From positions 186,001 through 250,000 of the forward strand of contig NZ_SMOD01000005.1 in assembly GCF_004353905.1 (NCBI RefSeq): a DNA stretch of 64,000 nucleotides. Reading direction: 5' to 3'. The notes beneath the pieces are model-generated. The model saw only the letters and a list, made by a program, of their open reading frames with translations, searched no databases and was not told the origin of the DNA. Each line of letters starts with the position of its first letter. Position 1 is the stretch's first letter. Made by a program: the position numbers and the translations under genes. This document shows positions 18,482 to 27,593 of this stretch, piece after piece. Origin of the DNA: Paraburkholderia guartelaensis (GTDB lineage Bacteria > Pseudomonadota > Gammaproteobacteria > Burkholderiales > Burkholderiaceae).

Positions 18482-18982
18482 ATGACCTTCAAGCGCTGCT
18501 TCGATCCCGTTATCGATGCGCACACGCGCGTGCTCATTCTCGGCAGCTTGCCTGGCGAGGCGTCGCTTGCGCATCAGCAGTATTACGCGCATAAGCAGAA
18601 CCGGTTCTGGCATTTGATCGGCGAGGTGATTGGCGAAGCGCTGCCGGGCATGAACTACGAAGCGCGGCTGCAAGCGCTGCTCGCGCATCGCGTGGGGTTG
18701 TGGGACGTCATTGCGCAAGCGAAACGCGAAGGCAGTCTCGATAGCCGCATTCGCGATCACGCGGCGAACGATCTCGTGGCGCTGGTGGCCACGCTGCCCA
18801 ATCTGGCCTGTATTGCGTTCAACGGCGGGACGGCTGCGAAGATCGGCACGCAGGCGCTGGCGGTGAGCCGCGTATCGCTCGATCTCGTGAAGCTACCGTC
18901 GAGCAGCCCGGCGTATGCGGCCGTGCCCTATGCGGGAAAGTTGCGCGAGTGGGAGAAGCTGCGCAAGTGGCTTTCGCCGTGA
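18482..18982 (+). CDS. DNA-deoxyinosine glycosylase (uracil-DNA glycosylase superfamily)
   Basis: 166 residues. LILGSLPGEASLAHQQYYAH and NRFWHLIG are the signature of family 6 (hypoxanthine/deoxyinosine) glycosylases in the UDG superfamily. The Asn in the HKQNRFW motif and the late SSSPAYA loop match known members. It removes deaminated adenine (hypoxanthine) from DNA in base-excision repair. The start is 16 bp after ubiC, so it is likely co-transcribed. It converges on the lipoprotein genes. Confidence 0.88.
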   Translation: MTFKRCFDPVIDAHTRVLILGSLPGEASLAHQQYYAHKQNRFWHLIGEVIGEALPGMNYEARLQALLAHRVGLWDVIAQAKREGSLDSRIRDHAANDLVALVATLPNLACIAFNGGTAAKIGTQALAVSRVSLDLVKLPSSSPAYAAVPYAGKLREWEKLRKWLSP

Positions 18983-19051
18983 CCGCTGCGCCTGTCGATA
19001 CACGGCAAAAGTGCGCGGCCGGATGGTTGCTCCAGCCGCGCCATCGAAGCG

Positions 19052-19639
19052 TTACTTCTGCAATTCGGGCGCCGTTGCGAGCGCCGACTGCAACTTGGTC
19101 ACCGCGTCGGCCGTTGCAAGCTGGCCAGCCAGGCTGAAGTTACGCTTGAACTCACTAAATTCCGCGTGGCCGGTTCCCGTCACGTCCGTTGTGGTCACGG
19201 TCTGGCCGCTCGGGTCCGTCACGGTGCAGGCAAGCGTGACCGAGAAATCCGTGGGCGGCCAGGTGAGAATGCTAGGGGACGACGACGTCGTCTTGATCGT
19301 CGGCGTGATCACGTAGTCGAGATGCTTGGCCTGAATCGTTGCCGCGTCCGGTGCGCTCTTGAGCTTGGTCACGTTCTTGAACACGTGACCGAGTCCAACG
19401 TACATCGGCAGTTCAAGGTCGTGATACGGGTGATAGCTCACCTTGTCGCCGCCGCCGCCGGGTGTGATCACTTCCTTCGACAATTCGTCATCCGTAATGA
19501 CGAGACCCACGGACTTGTCGAGCGGCTGCGTCGAGAGCGTCGGAATCTTGCTTGCGTCGCCGGTCAGCGAAATTTCGTGCGCACAGCCTGAAAGTGCGGC
19601 GACCACGCTGGCCGCCGCGATCATTCGAATCATTGTCAT
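19052..19639 (-). CDS. lipoprotein of unknown function (second of a pair)
   Basis: 195 residues. A signal peptide with lipobox LSGC (Cys19) predicts an acylated envelope protein. The mature part is soluble, with GLVITDDELSKEVITPGGGG and a Gly-rich VGLGHVFKNV segment, and ends in an alanine-rich helix. I do not recognise the family; the layout resembles small ABC-auxiliary or YajG-like lipoproteins but no motif settles it. A GGGGAACG ribosome site precedes ATG 19639. It follows the lipoprotein at 19672 by 32 bp, so the two form an operon. Confidence 0.85.
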   Translation of the reverse strand: MTMIRMIAAASVVAALSGCAHEISLTGDASKIPTLSTQPLDKSVGLVITDDELSKEVITPGGGGDKVSYHPYHDLELPMYVGLGHVFKNVTKLKSAPDAATIQAKHLDYVITPTIKTTSSSPSILTWPPTDFSVTLACTVTDPSGQTVTTTDVTGTGHAEFSEFKRNFSLAGQLATADAVTKLQSALATAPELQK

Positions 19640-19671
19640 GGTGTTCGTTCCCCGTTGTATGTCTGGTTGAG

Positions 19672-20232
19672 TTATTGGATTGCCTGAATGAAGGCAGGGT
19701 CGGCGTAGAGTTCGCCGAGCAACTTCTGCACGGCGAGCGGATATTCTTCGCGCGCCTTCGGTACTGCGATCATGGCCGCGAACGCCGAATCCCATTGCGT
19801 GTGCGCGGATTTCACCTGGTCATAACGCACGTTGCCCGATCGCATCACGATGAAGCGTGCCGACAGTCGCGCACCGCCGGTTGCAACGCCGACGTCGATG
19901 TCGTTTTCCAGTAGCGTCGCCTTGATCTCGACATCGCTTTCCGGAGAAAGCTTGCCGGCCATCTGCAATTCTTTCGTCATTGCATCGGCAAGATAGGCGC
20001 CGAATGAATTGCCGACGGGCGACTTCAAGCTATTTGCCCGCAAGGGAACCGGATACGGATTTTTCACGTCCGCCTGGGAATCGAATGCGCCGACTTTCGC
20101 GTGCGCTGCGGTCACGTTCTTGAGCGACTGGATATTGTCGACGTCGGGGGAGTACGGCGGAGCGACCACAGCACATGCGGTCAGAAACAGGAGCGGCGTG
20201 ATCACGCCGATGGTTCGCACGGTGTTGAACAT
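19672..20232 (-). CDS. lipoprotein of unknown function (first of a pair)
   Basis: 186 residues. The signal peptide ends in lipobox LTAC (Cys20). The mature domain (about residues 60-186) has an alternating strand/helix pattern with SFGAYLADAMTKELQMAGKL and a late LAVQKLLGELYADPAFIQAI helix, reminiscent of YajG/ABC-auxiliary lipoproteins that bind other envelope parts. The assignment is tentative. It lies directly upstream of a second lipoprotein and 349 bp from a divergent TonB-like lipoprotein, so this stretch holds three envelope genes. Confidence 0.85.
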   Translation of the reverse strand: MFNTVRTIGVITPLLFLTACAVVAPPYSPDVDNIQSLKNVTAAHAKVGAFDSQADVKNPYPVPLRANSLKSPVGNSFGAYLADAMTKELQMAGKLSPESDVEIKATLLENDIDVGVATGGARLSARFIVMRSGNVRYDQVKSAHTQWDSAFAAMIAVPKAREEYPLAVQKLLGELYADPAFIQAIQ

Positions 20233-20581
20233 ATTTGTTTTACCTTGTGATTGCGGAACTCTGCTGCCACGGAGACTTTCGGTCTTGTGCGCCGGATCAG
20301 TTTTGGTCTCCTGGAGGAATATCGGCGCTGAACTGCCAATCTTGAGTCTGCGAGACTGCGCGCTTGCCGTGTGTATGCGTCGTGCATGACGATGCCGCTA
20401 CACGCCAGTAGTCCTGGGTTGTTAGTCGTGCAATGGCGCGTATTGAAGACGTTCGTGGGCGACCCCGATGCGCCTATGAGTGCTGGCGCACACAAACGTA
20501 AGCGCGCTGCAAACTCGCCGCGCTAGCATGGTCCCGCGCACGCCGCGGCGCGCGCTCATCCCGCCGGGACACGAGACCATA
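20233..20581. other. divergent intergenic region between lipoprotein genes
   Basis: 349 bases of lower GC than the flanks, between two divergent lipoprotein starts. It should hold both promoters. A small palindrome (CGTCGTGCATGACG) is visible near 20375-20390. No protein-coding frame with native codon use was found. Confidence 0.5.
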
Positions 20582-21115
20582 ATGAACAAGAAACGCCTGC
20601 CCCTGATCGTTTTACCCATGACGCTCATGCTGGGCGCCTGCGCTTCGGACGACGTATCGCAAGTGGGGCCGCACGTGCGCCCTTCGCCGCAGATGGTCAT
20701 GAACCGCTGCCTCGCGGCCGTCGCGACGCTGGGTTTCGCGCCGCCTACGGAAACCACCTTGAGTTCCTGGCAGTGGAAGCGCTACGTGGGCTGCAAGCTG
20801 GGCGGCAACATGTTCGTCAATCCGAAGAAGATACCGGCGGATACGGAAGCCATCGTGTCGATTCGCGCCGCGTCGGATGGCTCCATCGTCTCGGTGAAGC
20901 TGCTGCGTTCGAGTGGCAACGATGACTACGACTACGCCGTCGAGCGCGCGATCGACGCCGCCGCGCCGCTGCCTGCCGTACCGCAGGCGCTGCACATCGC
21001 GCGCATCGACATGCATTTCCATCCTGCACGGGTCAATCCACTGGCGTTGCAGCCGGGGCAGCCCGGAATCGATGGCGTGGGCAACGGCGAGGGGCGCGCT
21101 GACGGCAGCCATTGA
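20582..21115 (+). CDS. lipoprotein with TonB/TolA C-terminal-like domain
   Basis: 177 residues. The signal peptide has lipobox LGAC (Cys18). The mature region from about residue 85 (IVSIRAASDGSIVSVKLLRSSGNDDYDYAVERAI) is the TonB C-terminal fold, where a repeated tail domain contacts outer-membrane partners. There is no transmembrane anchor or proline-rich rod, so it is a lipid-anchored stand-alone TonB/TolA C-domain. The function is unknown. ATG 20582 is the only start giving a signal peptide; the Shine-Dalgarno is weak. Confidence 0.8.
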   Translation: MNKKRLPLIVLPMTLMLGACASDDVSQVGPHVRPSPQMVMNRCLAAVATLGFAPPTETTLSSWQWKRYVGCKLGGNMFVNPKKIPADTEAIVSIRAASDGSIVSVKLLRSSGNDDYDYAVERAIDAAAPLPAVPQALHIARIDMHFHPARVNPLALQPGQPGIDGVGNGEGRADGSH

Positions 21116-21245
21116 CTCGCACGGCGTACGGGCGAGGCGCTCGAAGTGCCTGCCAAATCAGGCCTGAAGCGCCGCGAATGCTATGCTCTCGGTCGCCTGA
21201 GTAAATGCACCTGCATTTGCGCCCCCACAGCAAGCGATTTTCTAC

Positions 21246-22184
21246 ATGACGACTCTCATCAAGCGCGCCTCCGCCGAGGCCCGCGCATTCAAGCAAACCG
21301 CCAACGCGACGCAATCGGACGAGACTGCGAGCCAGACCGCGAAGGTCACGAAGCGCCCGCGCCGCGCAGCCGCTGCCGCTGCCGCCGACGACCTCGACAA
21401 CGCGCCGGTCATCGAAGCGCCGCGCAAGCCGCGTTTCGCGCCGGTCACGTTCTCGGAAGAGAACGGTGTGCGCTATCTGCACTTCGGTACGGAGTGGGTG
21501 CAGGGCGCGATGCGTCTGGCGAAGCCGCTGCACATCGAACTGGAATACGCGCAGCAGATGATGGCCTGGCTGCTGTTCCTCGCCACGCCCGAGCGCATCG
21601 TGCAACTGGGCCTGGGCGCCGCCGCGCTCACCAAGTTCGCGCACCGCTATCTGCGTCCCGCGAAGGTCGAGGCGATCGAACTGAATCCGGCGGTCGTGGT
21701 GGCCGCGCGCACGATGTTCGATCTGCCGTACGACGACGCGCGCCTGACCGTGCGCGAGCTCGACGCGTGGGACTTCGTCCAGGACCGCGCCAATCATGGC
21801 ACTATCGGCGCGCTGCAGATCGACGTGTACGACGCGACCGCGCGCGGTCCGGTGCTCGACAGCGTGGCGTTCTACCGCGCCGTGCGCGCGTGCCTGACCG
21901 ATGCCGGCGTCGCGACGATCAATCTGTTCGGCGACCACCCGAGCTTCGTGCGCAACATGAAGCGCCTGAACGAAGCCTTCGAAGGCCGCGTGATCGCGCT
22001 GCCCGAAGTGCACGAAGGCAATCGCGTGGCGCTTGCGTTCTCGGGCCCGGCGCTCGAAGTCACCTTCGATGCGCTCGAAAAGCGCGCGCGCCTGCTCGAA
22101 AGCAAGCTCGGCCTGCCAGCGCACCAGTGGGTGAAGGCGCTGCGCGAATCGAGCGGCCAGCACGGCGCGACGTTCTCGATCTGA
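21246..22184 (+). CDS. spermidine synthase-like methyltransferase-fold protein
   Basis: 312 residues. A basic, alanine-rich N-terminal tail of about 60 residues precedes a Rossmann domain with ERIVQLGLGAAALTKFAHR and VEAIELNPAVV, as in spermine/spermidine synthases. The usual polyamine-binding DGxxD/YD pattern appears as LQIDVYDATA. The enzyme may make polyamines or be an orphan SpeE paralog of unknown substrate; no speD or speC lies nearby. A strong intrinsic terminator follows. Confidence 0.85.
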   Translation: MTTLIKRASAEARAFKQTANATQSDETASQTAKVTKRPRRAAAAAAADDLDNAPVIEAPRKPRFAPVTFSEENGVRYLHFGTEWVQGAMRLAKPLHIELEYAQQMMAWLLFLATPERIVQLGLGAAALTKFAHRYLRPAKVEAIELNPAVVVAARTMFDLPYDDARLTVRELDAWDFVQDRANHGTIGALQIDVYDATARGPVLDSVAFYRAVRACLTDAGVATINLFGDHPSFVRNMKRLNEAFEGRVIALPEVHEGNRVALAFSGPALEVTFDALEKRARLLESKLGLPAHQWVKALRESSGQHGATFSI

Positions 22185-22218
22185 TCTGCGCGAACGGCGG
22201 CAACGCCGTTGCGGCACA

Positions 22219-22249
22219 GAAAACCGGCTTCAGGGCCGGTTTTTTTTCG
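22219..22249 (+). terminator. intrinsic terminator after the spermidine synthase-like gene
   Basis: AAACCGGC (22221-22228) pairs with GCCGGTTT (22235-22242), with a run of eight T from 22240. It lies about 35 bases after the stop. Confidence 0.92.
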
Positions 22250-22337
22250 CCTGCATAGCGCATTTCCGGGCAATTATCACGACGTGGCGCAAGCCGTTGG
22301 CTCTTGACAACGCCCTCGGAATTGGGGTCCGCCCTGC

Positions 22338-22366
22338 TTGACCGTGCGGCGTGGCCTCGATACTCT
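22338..22366 (+). promoter_or_regulatory. putative promoter of the DUF3311-symporter operon
   Basis: TTGACC (22338-22343), a 17-base spacer and TACTCT (22361-22366). The -35 is good and the -10 weak. A 7-bp inverted repeat (22404-22410 with 22419-22425) follows in the leader and could be an operator or hairpin. Confidence 0.4.
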
Positions 22367-22487
22367 TTTCAGCGCTTTCGGGGACCTTGCGGATTATCCG
22401 TCTGTGAGGCCATCGGCCGCCTCACGCCGGGCGGCGGACCGCAGACAAAGCAAGGCCGCATAACTACATAAGCAACGAGGAGACGTC

Positions 22488-22724
22488 ATGGCTCACGACG
22501 CCGACGCCGGAAAACCAAGCAAGCATTGGCTGTGGCTTTTGCTGCTGCCCTGGATCGCGATGATCTGGGTGCCGTCGTACAACAAGATCGAGCCCACTTT
22601 GTGGGACTTCCCGTTTTTCTACTGGTATCAGCTTCTTTGGGTGCTGATCAGCGCTGCCATTACCGCGCTCGTCTACTTCAAGACGAAGACCCGCAACAAG
22701 GGCGATGAAGGGGGCGCGCAATGA
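22488..22724 (+). CDS. DUF3311 small membrane subunit
   Basis: 78 residues with two helices (WLWLLLLPWIAMIWVPSYN and FYWYQLLWVLISAAITALVY). DUF3311 proteins are encoded directly before solute:sodium symporters and are thought to be small partner subunits. The stop overlaps the symporter ATG by 4 bases, indicating translational coupling. AGGAG precedes ATG 22488. Confidence 0.93.
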   Translation: MAHDADAGKPSKHWLWLLLLPWIAMIWVPSYNKIEPTLWDFPFFYWYQLLWVLISAAITALVYFKTKTRNKGDEGGAQ

Positions 22725-24271
22725 ACGTCACAGCAACCGCAGTCTTTATTCTGTTCTTCCTCGGCGTCACGGTGCTCGGCTTCTTTGCCGCACGCTGGCG
22801 CAAGGGCGATCTCGCGCATCTCGAAGAGTGGGGCCTGGGCGGCCGCCGCTTCGGCACGATCGTCACCTGGTTCCTGCTCGGCGGTGACCTCTACACCGCG
22901 TACACCTTCGTCGCCGTGCCGGCGCTCGTGTTCGGTGCGGGCGCAACGGGTTTCTTCGCGCTGCCGTACACGATCCTGATCTATCCGTTCGCGTTCGTCG
23001 TGTTCCCGAAGCTTTGGGCCGTCGCGAAGCGCCATCAATACGTCACCTCGGCCGACTTCGTGAGCGCGCGCTACGGCAGCCGCATGCTCGGGCTCGCCAT
23101 CGCCGTGACGGGCATCGTCGCGACGATGCCGTATATCGCGCTGCAACTGGTGGGTATCGAAGTGGTGATCGGTGCACTCGGCTTCGACACGACGGGCTTC
23201 GTCGGCGACCTGCCGCTCATCATCGCGTTCGCGATTCTCGCCGCGTACACGTACACGTCGGGCCTGCGCGCGCCGGCCATGATCGCCGTGGTGAAGGACA
23301 TCCTCATCTACATCACGATCATCGTCGCAATCATCGTGATTCCCGCGCAGATGGGCGGCTTCGGCCACATCTTCGGCGCGGTGCCGCCGGCCAAGCTGCT
23401 GCTCAAGTCGCCGGATGCCACGAGTCTGAACGGCTATAGCGCCTACGCGACACTGGCGGTAGGGTCGGCGCTTGCGCTGTTCCTGTACCCGCACTCGGTC
23501 ACGGCGATCCTGTCGTCGTCGTCGGGCAACACCATCCGCCGCAACATGGCGATGCTGCCGGCGTACTCGCTGGTGCTCGGTCTGCTCGCGCTGCTCGGCT
23601 ACATGGCGCTTGCCTCGGGCGTGAAGGACATGCCGGAATTCGCGCCGTACTTCAAGGCCTTTGGTCCGAACTTCGCGGTGCCTGCGCTGTTCCTGCACTT
23701 CTTCCCGTCGTGGTTCGTGGGCGTGGCGTTCGCGGCCATCGGTATCGGCGCGCTGGTGCCGGCCGCGATCATGTCGATTGCTGCGGCCAACCTCTACACG
23801 CGCAACATCCACAAGGAGTTCATCAACCGCAACATGAATCACGAGCAGGAGACCAACATCGCCAAGCTGGTCTCGCTGATCGTGAAGGTCGGCGCGGTGG
23901 CGTTCATCCTGGGCCTGCCGCTCACGTACGCGATCCAGCTGCAGCTGCTCGGCGGTATCTGGATCATCCAGACGCTGCCCGCCATCGTGCTCGGTCTCTA
24001 CACGCGCATGCTGGACTATCGCGGTTTGCTGATCGGGTGGGCGGCCGGCATTGCCACGGGCACGTGGATGGCGATCTCGCTGCAGTTGAAGGGCTCGATC
24101 TTCACGATCCACCTGTTCGGCATGGCGATTCCGGGCTACGCCGCGGTGTGGTCGCTGATCGTGAACCTCGTGGTCGCGATCGTCGTCTCGGCGCTCGTGC
24201 ATGTGGTCGGCATGCAAAAGGGCGCGGATCGCACGCGTCCGGAAGACTATCTCGACGTCGTCGAGGGCTGA
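22721..24271 (+). CDS. mctP: sodium:solute symporter, MctP-like monocarboxylate permease
   Basis: 516 residues with 13-14 hydrophobic helices of the SSS family. FFAARWRKGDLAHLEEWGLGGRRFG at the start and SADFVSARYGSR match the monocarboxylate permease branch (rhizobial MctP, which takes up lactate, pyruvate, propionate and alanine). ATG overlaps the DUF3311 stop (ATGA). No MctR/MctS two-component genes are adjacent, so control must come from elsewhere. Two terminators follow. Confidence 0.9.
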   Translation: MNVTATAVFILFFLGVTVLGFFAARWRKGDLAHLEEWGLGGRRFGTIVTWFLLGGDLYTAYTFVAVPALVFGAGATGFFALPYTILIYPFAFVVFPKLWAVAKRHQYVTSADFVSARYGSRMLGLAIAVTGIVATMPYIALQLVGIEVVIGALGFDTTGFVGDLPLIIAFAILAAYTYTSGLRAPAMIAVVKDILIYITIIVAIIVIPAQMGGFGHIFGAVPPAKLLLKSPDATSLNGYSAYATLAVGSALALFLYPHSVTAILSSSSGNTIRRNMAMLPAYSLVLGLLALLGYMALASGVKDMPEFAPYFKAFGPNFAVPALFLHFFPSWFVGVAFAAIGIGALVPAAIMSIAAANLYTRNIHKEFINRNMNHEQETNIAKLVSLIVKVGAVAFILGLPLTYAIQLQLLGGIWIIQTLPAIVLGLYTRMLDYRGLLIGWAAGIATGTWMAISLQLKGSIFTIHLFGMAIPGYAAVWSLIVNLVVAIVVSALVHVVGMQKGADRTRPEDYLDVVEG

Positions 24272-24280
24272 TCCGCTCAT

Positions 24281-24349
24281 GCCCGGCGCATGCCGCCGGG
24301 CTAGTTTTTATCCGATGCCCGCAACGCACAGTTGCGGGCATTTGTTTTT
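24281..24349 (+). terminator. two tandem intrinsic terminators after mctP
   Basis: Hairpin 1: GCCCGGC/GCCGGGC (24281-24287 with 24295-24301), then TAGTTTTTA. Hairpin 2: an 11-bp perfect stem ATGCCCGCAAC/GTTGCGGGCAT (24315-24325 with 24331-24341), then TTGTTTTT. Both fit rho-independent termination. Confidence 0.9.
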
Positions 24350-24394
24350 CTGGTGCACGATGACTGCTGATCTGGCTCACGTCCAACCGGTGCC

Positions 24395-25603
24395 ATGGCC
24401 TCATCTCAAACCGATTCCCGTTCCCGACGCGGGCGCAGCGGCGCGCAACGCCTGCGCCCGCCGCGCCGCCGCTCGCGCCTCGCGCGCATGTGGCGCGCGT
24501 TGACTTCCCCGTACTATCGCTACCGAAACGCCAAGGTGATACACAGCGTGCGCGTGGGCCTTGCGATGCTCGCCTCGATTCTCGCGACGTCGGGCATCCA
24601 TATTCCGCACGGCATCTGGGCGTCGGTCACGTTGCTCGTCGTGATCGGCGGGCTGCAGCACCAGGGCAACATCCGCAAGAAGGCCGCCGAGCGCGCGCTC
24701 GGCACGCTGCTCGGCGCCGTGATCGGGCTCGTGCTCATCGTCGTGCAGGCCATTACCGGTTCCGTGTGGCTCACCTACGTGCTGATGTCGCTCGTCGCCG
24801 CCGTCTGCGGCTACTACGCCATTGGCAAACCGGGCTACGTCGCGTTGCTGGCCGCCATCACCATGTGCATCGTTGCGGGACATGGCGACAACCTCATCGA
24901 CACGGGCCTCTGGCGCACGCTCAACGTGATTCTCGGCATTGTCATCGCGCTCGTGTTTTCGTTTGCCTTGCCGCTGCACGCGACGTATTCGTGGCGCTAC
25001 AGCCTGGCCGACAATCTGCGCGAATGCGCGCGTGTGTACGCGCGGGTGGCGGGCGGCGTGCACGTCGACACCGACGAGCAGGTGCAGACCTTCATGCGCC
25101 TGAACGCACGGCTCGTGCAACTGCGCGCGCTGATGCCCTCGGTCGCCAAGGAGATCGGCGTGCCGCTCGCGCGGCTCGAGCAGGTGCAGCGCCTGCATCG
25201 CTCGCTCCTGAGCGCGCTGGAAATGCTCTGTACGGGCACGGGCAGCTACGAGCAGGCGCTCGTGCGCGTGGCGTTCGCGGAGCGCAGCGAAACCGTGCGC
25301 CGTGCGCTGCTCGCCACGGCGCGGGCACTCCGTTTTGGCGGCGGGCGTCACCCGGAGGCAGCGCAGCAGGCGCTGCGCACGGTTGGGGCACGGGGAGAGG
25401 GCAGTGGCGGGGGCGACGGGGCGGCCGAGTCCGACCAGGAAAGCACACAGGCGCAGCCGCAGGGCTGCCCCGAGCCGCGGATGCAGGGACCTTACTGGCT
25501 GAGCCTGCGTGTGGAGGAGCAGGTGGAGCGCCTGCGCGCGCTGCTCCTCGAAACCGAACCGCGCTGGAACATCGAGCGCGCTGCGACGCACCGCATGGTG
25601 TGA
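24395..25603 (+). CDS. FUSC-family (aromatic acid exporter-like) membrane protein
   Basis: 402 residues. A basic N-terminal tail is followed by about six helices (VGLAMLASILATSG through VILGIVIALVFSFALPLHA) and a cytosolic helical domain of about 200 residues with a Gly/Ser-rich insertion. The pattern fits the FUSC/ArAE group, half of the usual double-length AaeB type. Members export aromatic acids or are uncharacterised. Start is uncertain between ATG 24395 and ATG 24488 (which removes the Arg-rich tail). It converges on the PhnB-like gene. Confidence 0.82.
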   Translation: MASSQTDSRSRRGRSGAQRLRPPRRRSRLARMWRALTSPYYRYRNAKVIHSVRVGLAMLASILATSGIHIPHGIWASVTLLVVIGGLQHQGNIRKKAAERALGTLLGAVIGLVLIVVQAITGSVWLTYVLMSLVAAVCGYYAIGKPGYVALLAAITMCIVAGHGDNLIDTGLWRTLNVILGIVIALVFSFALPLHATYSWRYSLADNLRECARVYARVAGGVHVDTDEQVQTFMRLNARLVQLRALMPSVAKEIGVPLARLEQVQRLHRSLLSALEMLCTGTGSYEQALVRVAFAERSETVRRALLATARALRFGGGRHPEAAQQALRTVGARGEGSGGGDGAAESDQESTQAQPQGCPEPRMQGPYWLSLRVEEQVERLRALLLETEPRWNIERAATHRMV

Positions 25604-25636
25604 CGCCGGGCGCGCTCCTCCAGTCGTGGCGGTGGA

Positions 25637-26062
25637 TCAGGCGGGTTGGTCGTGCGGCGCCGAGACCATCCACGGCACGCCGAACTTGTCGGTCAGCATG
25701 CCGAAGCCGGGCGACCAGAAGGTCTTCTGGAACGGCATCGTGACCGTGCCGCCTTTGGCCAGCGCGTTGAAATAGCGTTCAGCCGTGGCGATGTCGGACC
25801 CGGTCAGCGAGACGCCGAAGCCGAGGAACTTGTCGTTCTGCGTCATGCAGCCGCCGTCGGACAACATGATCTGCGCGTCGCCGATCTGGAGCGTCGCGTG
25901 CATGATCTTTTCGGCGAATTCGGGCGGCATGGGGCGCGCGGGATCCGGCGGCGCTTCCTTGAAGCGCATCTTCATCACTTCCTTCGCGCCGAGCGCTTCG
26001 CCATAGAACGCGATCGCTTCATCGCAGTTGCCGGGGTAAAAGAGATAGGGCTGGATTTGCAT
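25637..26062 (-). CDS. PhnB-like VOC-family protein
   Basis: 141 residues of the PhnB/YjdN type: IQPYLFYPGNCDEAIAFYGEALGA at the N terminus, LMLSDGG-like middle and FWSPGFGMLTDKFGVPWM at the end. VOC proteins of this group bind a metal or a small ligand; the activity is unknown and no phosphonate genes are near. ATG 26062 begins the conserved first strand. Confidence 0.92.
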   Translation of the reverse strand: MQIQPYLFYPGNCDEAIAFYGEALGAKEVMKMRFKEAPPDPARPMPPEFAEKIMHATLQIGDAQIMLSDGGCMTQNDKFLGFGVSLTGSDIATAERYFNALAKGGTVTMPFQKTFWSPGFGMLTDKFGVPWMVSAPHDQPA

Positions 26063-26243
26063 CGTCGGTTTCCTTGCGGACGGGACGTTGGCCGGCCGGT
26101 TTCATGCGAGGGTATGCACGGGGCCGGATCGCGCGGCGGGTTGCGCCGCTGCCCTGATTCTAGGCGCGCGCGATGACGTGACCGAGCGGTGTGTCGTCAG
26201 GGTTTGCGAGAGTGCAGACGGGAACGGTCGTTGCAGTCCGCCC

Positions 26244-26282
26244 CGTAAAACAAAGGGCCGCACATGCGCCATGTGCGGCCCT
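26244..26282 (-). terminator. intrinsic terminator of the transaldolase gene
   Basis: A 13-bp perfect stem (26254-26266 with 26270-26282, loop CGC). On the minus strand it is followed by TTGTTTTAC. It lies just after the stop of tal. Confidence 0.9.
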
Positions 26283-26326
26283 CGGTCATCGATACAGCAA
26301 TGCGCGCTGCATGGCGCGCCGGCGTA

Positions 26327-27286
26327 TTACTTCGCGCGCAGTTCTTCGATCATCTTTTCGAGCTTGATCGCGTCCGCGGCGAACGCGCGGATGCCTTCGG
26401 CGAGCTTCTCGGTCGCCATGGCGTCGTCGTTGAGCTGGAAGCGGAACGACGGCTCGTCCACGGCCACGCGCTCGATCTTCGCGTCCTTGAACGCTTCCGG
26501 CGAGAGCTTGCGCTCGACCTTCTCGTTGCTGTCGTGGAGCTTCTGCAGCAGGTCCGGGCTGATGGTGAGCAGGTCGCAGCCGGCCAGCTCGACGATCTGG
26601 CTCGTGTTGCGGAAGCTCGCGCCCATCACCTCGGTCTTGTGGCCGAACTTCTTGTAGTACGCGTAGATCTTGCGCACGGACTGCACACCCGGGTCGTTTG
26701 CGCCGCCGTCCTTCGCGTCGTCCCAGTCAGCGCCCTTGGCCTTCTTGTACCAGTCGTAGATGCGGCCCACGAACGGCGAGATGAGCTGTGCGCCCGCTTC
26801 GGCGCACGCGGCCGCCTGCGCGAGCGAGAAGAGCAGCGTCATGTTGCAGTGGATGCCATCCTTTTGCAGCGCTTCGGCGGCGCGGATGCCTTCCCAGGTG
26901 GAGGCGAGCTTGATCAGCACGCGTTCACGGCCGATGCCGGCCTGCTTGTACAGGTCGATGATGTGGTGCGCCTTGTCGATCGACTTTTTCGTATCGAACG
27001 AGAGGCGGGCATCGACTTCGGTCGAGACGCGGCCCGGAATGATCTTGAGGATTTCGGTGCCGAACGCGATCAGCAGATGGTCGATGATCGACTCGAGCGA
27101 TTCGCTCGCGTGATCGCGCACGGTTTTTTCGAGCAGCGGACGGTACTCGGCTTTCTGGACCGCCTTGAGGATCAGCGACGGGTTGGTCGTCGCGTCCTGC
27201 GGCTTGTACTGCACGAATTGCTGGAAGTCGCCCGTATCGGCGACGACGGTGGTGTACTGCTTGAGCTGGTCGAGTGCGGTAGTCAT
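26327..27286 (-). CDS. tal: transaldolase
   Basis: 319 residues, the length of TalB-type enzymes. [10 protein letters not shown] at the N terminus, [15 protein letters not shown], the Schiff-base Lys in [11 protein letters not shown], and [12 protein letters not shown] are all present. It moves a dihydroxyacetone unit from sedoheptulose 7-phosphate to glyceraldehyde 3-phosphate in the non-oxidative pentose phosphate pathway. ATG 27286 gives the standard N terminus [11 protein letters not shown]. It is monocistronic, with its own terminator. Confidence 0.97.
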   Translation of the reverse strand: MTTALDQLKQYTTVVADTGDFQQFVQYKPQDATTNPSLILKAVQKAEYRPLLEKTVRDHASESLESIIDHLLIAFGTEILKIIPGRVSTEVDARLSFDTKKSIDKAHHIIDLYKQAGIGRERVLIKLASTWEGIRAAEALQKDGIHCNMTLLFSLAQAAACAEAGAQLISPFVGRIYDWYKKAKGADWDDAKDGGANDPGVQSVRKIYAYYKKFGHKTEVMGASFRNTSQIVELAGCDLLTISPDLLQKLHDSNEKVERKLSPEAFKDAKIERVAVDEPSFRFQLNDDAMATEKLAEGIRAFAADAIKLEKMIEELRAK

Positions 27287-27593
27287 GTCAGGCCTTATGG
27301 GCGCGTGCGCGCCTGCATCGGTGAGAGTTGAACGGCCGGTGCGCTTCAGGCGTAAGCCTGGGGCGCGCCGGGCGGAACGAGAAAGGCGCTGCACCTCTCC
27401 GGCACGGCCCGCGCGGACTGGGCGGGAAGCCGGGTGGGGCGCATCTTGCCGTGCGTTTAGGCGCGGCTCACAACATCATTTTATGGCGGAAACGCTTGGC
27501 GTTGCGTTTCGCGCGGGCAGGGCGCATGGCAAACGCGCCGCACACACCGTGCCAGCGGTGCTGGCGGGCGCACGCGGCGGCGGCTCACGCGCG
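27287..27593. other. intergenic region upstream of tal
   Basis: 307 bases between tal and the end of benE, both on the minus strand. It must contain the tal promoter; a TAAAAT hexamer (27478-27483, minus strand) is a possible -10. No coding frame with native codon use was seen. Confidence 0.45.

Noticed and set aside
20202..20495. A 97-codon minus-strand frame overlapping the lipoprotein promoter region
   Set aside because: It overlaps the start of a well-supported lipoprotein gene in another frame and shows no motif or ribosome site.
22285..22302. A sigma-54-like TGGC...TTGGC sequence before the symporter operon
   Set aside because: GG and GC are 12 bases apart, not the required 10, so it does not fit -24/-12 spacing. 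No sigma-54 activator is near.
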